DNA from: Desulfonatronum sp. | Lineage (GTDB): Bacteria > Desulfobacterota > Desulfovibrionia > Desulfovibrionales > Desulfonatronaceae | Direction: 5' to 3' | DNA: 11,618 nucleotides | Assembly: GCA_007127655.1 (NCBI GenBank) | Contig: SKYX01000160.1 | Coordinates: forward strand, 1-11,618 | Part shown: positions 7,566 to 11,618 of the stretch, piece by piece | How positions within the stretch are numbered: position 1 is the stretch's first letter | Layout: each line of letters opens with the position of its first letter | Notes under the pieces: model-generated | Told to the model about the DNA's origin: nothing | Seen by the model: only the letters and a program-made list of their open reading frames with translations | Databases searched by the model: none | Position numbers and translations under genes: made by a program

Positions 7566-7606
7566 CCCTGAGCGACGGACGCGCGATCAACCTTGACCGA
7601 CGGCGC

Positions 7607-8221
7607 TCAAGGGACGGAGAATTCCAGTTCGTAGCGGATCGGGGTCATCACGTCCCAGGACCAGAAGAAGAGCACGCGACGCATCCAAATGGGGATGTCC
7701 CGGCGATCCAGGGTAACTTCCAATTCCATGTGGTAGGTCTGGCCCGGAACCAGCAAGGACCATTCTCCCATTTCCAGGCTGATCTCCCGCCAGTGTTCGG
7801 CGATCAAGTCCTTAAGTTCCTTGGCCTTGACCAGATGTTCCTTCTGGGGCAACGTCAGCTCGTATTCTTGAGTCAGCGGGTTCCACTCCAAGACATGCTC
7901 GAAGGTCTGTTCGTGAAGAATTCTGTTGGGCAAGAACAAGCGCTTGGAGATCAGACGGGCGGTCCCTTCCAACCAGAGGTCAACTCCTTCGTGCAGGACG
8001 GCGGAGACGGGTTCGGGCTGTTCCAGACGCAGCCCGAAGCGGAGATGGATTCTTTCGGCTTGGCTGTCCACCACCAGGTTGTCCAGAGCCAGCAACGTGG
8101 CCCCCATGCCGGGGATAGGGATTGCGACCGCGGTCAGGACCAGCAGACAACTCAGGATAATATGGCGGATATGGTGCATCAAGTGGGGGATGGATGATAT
8201 TTGAGGAGGAGTCCTGCGCAT
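7607..8221 (-). CDS. DUF4390 family exported protein
   Basis: This protein is 204 residues from the ATG at 8221, or 190 from the ATG at 8179. It opens with a signal-peptide-like segment: basic MHHIRHI, hydrophobic ILSCLLVLTAVAIPIPG, then a plausible cleavage after GMGA. It is therefore likely exported to the periplasm. The mature part is mostly beta strands: HLRFGLRL, a VLHEGVDLWLEGTARL segment, the RILHEQTFEHVLEWNPLTQEYEL stretch, and a C-terminal IPIWMRRVLFFWSWDVMTPIRYELEF. This matches my memory of DUF4390, a family of unknown function often encoded just before NtrY-type kinases. The gene order here repeats that, so the protein may act with the kinase, for example as a periplasmic partner; that is inference. 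No clear Shine-Dalgarno site precedes either ATG. The shorter form gives the tidier signal peptide. The frame is open further upstream (to 8308), but that would overlap the divergent gene. Confidence 0.82.
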   Translation of the reverse strand: MRRTPPQISSIPHLMHHIRHIILSCLLVLTAVAIPIPGMGATLLALDNLVVDSQAERIHLRFGLRLEQPEPVSAVLHEGVDLWLEGTARLISKRLFLPNRILHEQTFEHVLEWNPLTQEYELTLPQKEHLVKAKELKDLIAEHWREISLEMGEWSLLVPGQTYHMELEVTLDRRDIPIWMRRVLFFWSWDVMTPIRYELEFSVP

Positions 8222-8222
8222 C

Positions 8223-8235
8223 GAGATACTATCTC
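8223..8235. promoter_or_regulatory. 13-bp inverted repeat in the divergent intergenic region
   Basis: GAGATA-C-TATCTC is a perfect six-base inverted repeat around one centre base. It lies between the divergent starts of the DUF4390 gene (8221 or 8179) and the SucC-SucD fusion (8291). Its symmetry and position fit a binding site for a dimeric regulator controlling one or both genes. Nearby, TTGACA (8255-8260, plus strand) and TTGTCA (8262-8257, minus strand) overlap as possible divergent -35 boxes, but neither has a convincing -10 at normal spacing. The palindrome is seen directly; the operator role is a guess. Confidence 0.35.
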
Positions 8236-8290
8236 TACCCTCATTGGCATGTCTTTGACAACTGGAAAGGCTTTGTTTAGCGGAGCGCAT

Positions 8291-10450
8291 ATGCAACTGA
8301 ACGAACATGACGGCAAGACACTTTTTGAGGAATCAGGCGTTCCCACGCCAAAAGGCCTGTTGTTTTCTCCGGACGATTTTGCCGAAGGGCGACGTTTGGA
8401 ACTGACGTCCCGATTGCTCGGGATACCCACGCCCTGGATGCTCAAGATTCAGGTGCTCTCCGGCGGACGTGGTAAACAAGGCGGAATCACCTCCGTGAAC
8501 TCCCTTGAAGATCTGTTCACCGACGCAGAGGGCCTGTTTCAAATGACCGTCAACGACCGGAAGGTCCCGTTACTGCGCATTGAACAACGGGCGGACATCG
8601 CCCGGGAGTTCTATCTCAGCCTGACCATGCACCGGGAGTGGGGCTGCCCGGTGCTGACCGTTGGACGCCGGGGCGGAGTAGACGTGGAAGCCATCGGTGC
8701 CGAGGATCCGAACAATCTTTTAATCCAAAAGCTCAATTCCCTGGCCGGGCTGGGGGACCATCACATCCGTACGGCCTTTTTTCATTTGGGGCTGGACCGG
8801 GACGCTGCCAAGGCCTTTTGGCCGGGCTTTCAAACCCTGGTGCGCAACCTTTGGAACTGCTTCCTGCGCAACGGTTTGCTGCTTGCGGAAATCAACCCCT
8901 TGGTTCTGACACGGGACAACCGTTGGCTGGCTCTGGACGGCAAGGTGGAGGTGGACGACAACATGGCGGATCAGCGACCGGAATTGCGGCGCTATGAACG
9001 GGACGTTTACTTCAGCGATCAGGAATGCAGGGCCAGGCAGGCGGGATTGAGCTATCACCGCTTCGGCGGTCGGGTGGGCCTGATGGTCAACGGGGCCGGG
9101 CTGGCCATGGCCACCATGGACCTGCTTACCTTTTCCGGCCTGGATCCGGCCAATTTTCTCGACCTGGGCGGAGGCGCCGGTCAAAAGGCCATGGACGCGG
9201 CCATGGCCATCCTGCTCGACGACCCTCAGGTCGAAGCCGTGTTGATCAACCTGTTCGGTGGAATCCTTTCCTGTGAAAAGGTGGCCGCGGCTTTGAAGAA
9301 CGCCCTGGGCGGCCGCCCGCCGTCCAAGCCTGTGGTGGTGAGGCTTTCCGGGCATGGGGCCGAGGCCGGTTGCGCCTTGCTGGCGGATGTGCCTGGCAAC
9401 GCCCTGCATGTGACCGACGACTTGAGCCAAGCCCTGGCCGTTTTGAAGACGCTTGTCCCAAGCCAATCCCCAATCGTCGCGGAAAACGGCGGATTGGCCT
9501 CAGGTCCGTTCACGACGCCCTTCGTAGGGGCATCTTCCACTCCTACCACTGAAACGTTGCGTCGCGATCAACCCTTCGGCCTGGATGCTTCCTCCCAAGT
9601 CCTGGTGCAGGGATTGACCGGAAGAGAAGGGCAACGACATGCCGCCCTCATGCAGGAATACGGGACGCGGGTTGTAGCCGGGGTGACGCCCTTTAAAGGC
9701 GGGGAGAGCGTGCTCGGGTTGCCGGTCTACTCCAGTGTGGCCGAAGCGGTATCCAAACACCAGATCGACGTCTCCATCATTTTTGTTCCCGCCGCGGTGG
9801 CCGCGGACGCCATCCTGGAGGCGGCCCTGGCCGGAGTGCCTTGGATTGTCTGCATTACCGAGGGTATTCCTCAAATGGACATGCTCCGGGTGCTCAAGCA
9901 GCTTGATGGCTCGCCCAGCAGGCTGATCGGTCCCAATACTCCCGGCCTGATTGTGCCCGGCGAGACCAAGGTCGGGATCATGCCCGGCCATATCTTCACC
10001 CCCGGACCGGTGGCCGTGCTCTCCCGCAGCGGAACGCTGACCTATGAAACCGTGCATCGGCTTTCCGCGGCCGGCATCGGTCAATCCGTGTGCATCGGCG
10101 TGGGGGGAGACCCTTACGTTGGATTAGGGTTGACGCCCTGCGCCGAGTTGGTGGTCGCTGATCCCCGGACCGAAGCCGTGTTGATTCTGGGCGAGATCGG
10201 CGGCCGAGCCGAAGAGGAAACTGCCGAGTACCTGCGGACCATGGGTTGGGATAGACCGATCCTGGCCTTCATCGCCGGGCGGACCGCCCCCGAGGGCAAG
10301 CGACTCGGCCATGCCGGAGCCATTCTGGAAAAAGGCGGCGGTGGCATCCAGGCCAAACTCGATCGTCTCCAGGCCGCCGGCGTCATCCTCTGCACGGATC
10401 TTGACGACATCGCTCGGCTGACCAGGGAAGCGTTGAAAGATCACCTCTAA
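8291..10450 (+). CDS. Succinyl-CoA synthetase-like beta-alpha fusion (SucC-SucD)
   Basis: This 719-residue enzyme should form an acyl-CoA (by closest resemblance succinyl-CoA) from acid, CoA and NTP through a phosphohistidine, or run in reverse to make ATP. Residues 1-388 are the beta subunit. They comprise the ATP-grasp domain with [13 protein letters not shown] (50-62), [10 protein letters not shown] (197-206, Glu200) and [14 protein letters not shown] (213-226), then the flavodoxin-like part with [13 protein letters not shown] (265-277), [10 protein letters not shown] (288-297) and NLFGGI (320-325). Residues 435-719 are the alpha subunit. They carry VQGLTGREG (439-447), GVTPFKGG (464-471), CITEGIP (521-527), [10 protein letters not shown] (577-586), GVGGDP (603-608), GEIGG (634-638) and the phosphohistidine His674 in RLGHAGAI. 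The linker is 389-434. Normally these are two genes. The start is the ATG with GGAG (8282-8285) five bases upstream; a longer TTG form from 8201 is less likely. Succinate is the best guess for substrate; another carboxylic acid is possible. Confidence 0.9.
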   Translation: MQLNEHDGKTLFEESGVPTPKGLLFSPDDFAEGRRLELTSRLLGIPTPWMLKIQVLSGGRGKQGGITSVNSLEDLFTDAEGLFQMTVNDRKVPLLRIEQRADIAREFYLSLTMHREWGCPVLTVGRRGGVDVEAIGAEDPNNLLIQKLNSLAGLGDHHIRTAFFHLGLDRDAAKAFWPGFQTLVRNLWNCFLRNGLLLAEINPLVLTRDNRWLALDGKVEVDDNMADQRPELRRYERDVYFSDQECRARQAGLSYHRFGGRVGLMVNGAGLAMATMDLLTFSGLDPANFLDLGGGAGQKAMDAAMAILLDDPQVEAVLINLFGGILSCEKVAAALKNALGGRPPSKPVVVRLSGHGAEAGCALLADVPGNALHVTDDLSQALAVLKTLVPSQSPIVAENGGLASGPFTTPFVGASSTPTTETLRRDQPFGLDASSQVLVQGLTGREGQRHAALMQEYGTRVVAGVTPFKGGESVLGLPVYSSVAEAVSKHQIDVSIIFVPAAVAADAILEAALAGVPWIVCITEGIPQMDMLRVLKQLDGSPSRLIGPNTPGLIVPGETKVGIMPGHIFTPGPVAVLSRSGTLTYETVHRLSAAGIGQSVCIGVGGDPYVGLGLTPCAELVVADPRTEAVLILGEIGGRAEEETAEYLRTMGWDRPILAFIAGRTAPEGKRLGHAGAILEKGGGGIQAKLDRLQAAGVILCTDLDDIARLTREALKDHL

Positions 10451-10513
10451 CACTACAGTTTGCCCAGGTAAGTATACTGATTGGAATTCTCATAAAAGTG
10501 CTGTGACGTCCGG

Positions 10514-10981
10514 ATGAAAGCCATAGCCTGCCTGGCGGTGGGGCGATTGAAGACACCACACTGGGTGCGAGCTGCTGAGCATTATGCGACATTGATCGGG
10601 CGGTTTGTCCGGTTTGAACGTGTGGAGATCAAGGACGCTCCGGGTCATCTGACTCTGGAACATCGACTCGACATGGAGGGCAAGACGTTGATGGCCAAGT
10701 TGGGACCCAAGGACCGGGTCCTGGGCTTGGACGCGGCGGGACGAGGGTATTCCTCGGAAACCTTTGCCGCGGCCCTAAAAACATGGTGGGAAGACCCGGT
10801 GCGCAGGCCTTGTTTCGTGCTGGGCGGAGCCTTCGGGTTTTCCGGAGATTTCCGGGAGCGTTGCGACCATCTGATCAGCCTGAGTTCCATGACCTTGCCC
10901 CATGAATTGGCCCGAGTGGTATTGTTTGAGCAGATTTATCGGGCTCTGACTATCCAGCGGGGGACGGGGTATCACCATTGA
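10514..10981 (+). CDS. rlmH: RlmH, 23S rRNA (pseudouridine1915-N3)-methyltransferase
   Basis: This 155-residue SPOUT-class methyltransferase acts on the assembled 70S ribosome and methylates pseudouridine 1915 in helix 69 of 23S rRNA, using S-adenosylmethionine. Length is exactly typical. Visible family marks are the N-terminal strand MKAIACLAVGRLK, VLGLDAAGRGYSSE (69-82), the cofactor-knot loop FVLGGAFGF (101-109) and SLSSMTLPHELARVVLFEQI (122-141), ending in YRALTIQRGTGYHH. The E. coli protein has the parallel SLSPLTLPH and a PYHR end. The loop reads GGAFG where E. coli has GGPEG, a variation I regard as within the family range. It starts 63 bp after the fusion gene. Only a weak purine stretch (CCGGATG) precedes the ATG, so translation signals are poor, but the N-terminus fits well. 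The lipoprotein gene follows after 22 bp. Confidence 0.95.
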   Translation: MKAIACLAVGRLKTPHWVRAAEHYATLIGRFVRFERVEIKDAPGHLTLEHRLDMEGKTLMAKLGPKDRVLGLDAAGRGYSSETFAAALKTWWEDPVRRPCFVLGGAFGFSGDFRERCDHLISLSSMTLPHELARVVLFEQIYRALTIQRGTGYHH

Positions 10982-10990
10982 ACGGTTGGG

Positions 10991-10996
10991 AAGGAG
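10991..10996 (+). promoter_or_regulatory. Ribosome binding site of the lipoprotein gene
   Basis: AAGGAG ends seven bases before the ATG at 11004. It is a near-ideal Shine-Dalgarno and selects this ATG over the internal Met codons at residues 6 and 12. Confidence 0.8.
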
Positions 10997-11003
10997 ATAT
11001 TCC

Positions 11004-11618
11004 ATGAGTCAACATTGGATGTCCTTGGTCATCGGGATGGGACTGCTTGCGCTAGGGCTTGCCGGTTGCGCATCCCCGTCGTTGCAGCAAGGTCGTATCG
11101 GCAACTTGGAGTATGCCCTGGTGGAGGTTCGTGACAAGCAGGATCGCTTGACGGAAGAATTCCGGGAACGTCTGGACTCCATGGAGCTGGCATTATTGCA
11201 GCAGGAACATGTTCTTCAGGATGTTCTTGCCGCCCAAGGCCCGACCAAGCCGGTCGTCAAGGAACCTTCCCGGCAGGCTCCGGAACCGTCGCCCGCAAAG
11301 TCCCTGCCTTTCGAAACAGACCAACCATTGCGAACGCCTTCCGAACCTCCGCCGCCCCAAACTCAGGAACCTGAAATCCGGCCCGCGCCGACTCCCAGGC
11401 CACAACCATCAGAACCAGCTTCTTCACGGACGCCAAACGAGGCCAAGGAGTTGTACGATCAGGCCCTGGCCAAATATTACCGAGGAGAATACGCCCAGGC
11501 CCGAGTAGATTTTCTCGACTTTCAAGAACGTTTTCCAGGCCACCCCCTGATGCCCAATGCATTGTATTGGCAAGCCGAAACCCACTACGCCCAAAAGCAG
11601 TTCGCGCAATCCATTCTG
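11004..11618 (+). CDS. CpoB/YbgF-like outer-membrane lipoprotein, 3' end cut by window
   Basis: The frame is open from the ATG to the window end, giving 205 residues of an unfinished protein. The signal peptide (MSQHWMSLVIGMGLLALGLAGC) ends in the lipobox LAGC, with lipidated Cys22. The next residue is Ala, not Asp, which predicts outer-membrane sorting. Residues about 28-75 form a charged heptad-like coiled coil (LEYALVEVRDKQDRLTEEF onward). Residues 80-145 are a Pro/Glu-rich linker. From 146 a TPR region begins: NEAKELYDQALAKYYRGEYAQARVDF then FPGHPLMPNALYWQAETHYA. Coiled coil, then low-complexity linker, then C-terminal TPRs is the layout of CpoB/YbgF, which links the Tol-Pal envelope system to peptidoglycan synthesis. 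No tol or pal gene is visible here. The remaining one or two TPRs should lie just beyond the window. Other TPR lipoproteins such as BamD lack the coiled-coil and proline region. Confidence 0.85.
   Translation, partial: MSQHWMSLVIGMGLLALGLAGCASPSLQQGRIGNLEYALVEVRDKQDRLTEEFRERLDSMELALLQQEHVLQDVLAAQGPTKPVVKEPSRQAPEPSPAKSLPFETDQPLRTPSEPPPPQTQEPEIRPAPTPRPQPSEPASSRTPNEAKELYDQALAKYYRGEYAQARVDFLDFQERFPGHPLMPNALYWQAETHYAQKQFAQSIL

Noticed and set aside
8245..8260. TGGCATG followed by TTTGACA, resembling a sigma-54 promoter before the fusion gene and near an NtrY-like kinase
   Set aside because: The -24 half is good, but the nearly invariant GC of the -12 element is not present at the right spacing (AC instead), so I do not call it.
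8201..8290. TTG at 8201 as an extended start of the fusion enzyme
   Set aside because: The extra 30 residues have no counterpart in SucC, while [14 protein letters not shown] at 8291 matches the usual SucC N-terminus and has GGAG upstream.
10473..10478. TATACT as a -10 box for rlmH
   Set aside because: No acceptable -35 lies 16-18 bases upstream. The 63-bp gap after the fusion gene may still hold a promoter, but none can be shown.

Overview
The window is GC-rich and densely coded, and it reads as chromosomal sequence of a deltaproteobacterium, most likely a Desulfovibrionales-type sulfate reducer. That placement is inferred from protein style: an RNase J of this type, a two-gene RdgC arrangement, a fused succinyl-CoA-synthetase-like gene, and a DUF4390 plus NtrY-like pair. 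No marker gene confirms it. I see no tRNA, rRNA, CRISPR array, insertion sequence or prophage.

Left block, plus strand, 2-5287: a 5'-truncated RNase J gene, then a 169-bp gap holding an inverted repeat built of GGTTCAAC-like octamers, then a fumarylacetoacetate-hydrolase-family enzyme, a short RdgC-like protein, a companion protein overlapping it by ATGA, and a protein with five S1 RNA-binding domains. The last four are closely spaced and may be cotranscribed. Two of the proteins in this block act on RNA (RNase J and the S1 protein), and the RdgC pair probably acts on DNA.

Middle block, minus strand, 8221-5343: a DUF4390 secreted protein followed by a 740-residue NtrY-like membrane histidine kinase. 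No NtrX-type response regulator is in the window. The kinase converges tail-to-tail on the S1 gene across 55 bp that hold an 18-bp perfect palindrome and a 10-bp palindrome.

Right block, plus strand, 8291-11618: divergent from DUF4390 lies one long gene encoding a beta-alpha fusion of succinyl-CoA synthetase (SucC-SucD order). It is followed by rlmH (23S rRNA pseudouridine methyltransferase) and a CpoB/YbgF-like lipoprotein cut off by the window end. The divergent gap contains a 13-bp operator-like inverted repeat.

Most of the window is core metabolism and RNA biology. The parts most worth a second look are the split RdgC pair, the SucC-SucD fusion with its odd linker, the kinase without an adjacent regulator, and the octamer inverted repeat. 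I found no convincing new multi-gene defence or mobile system.
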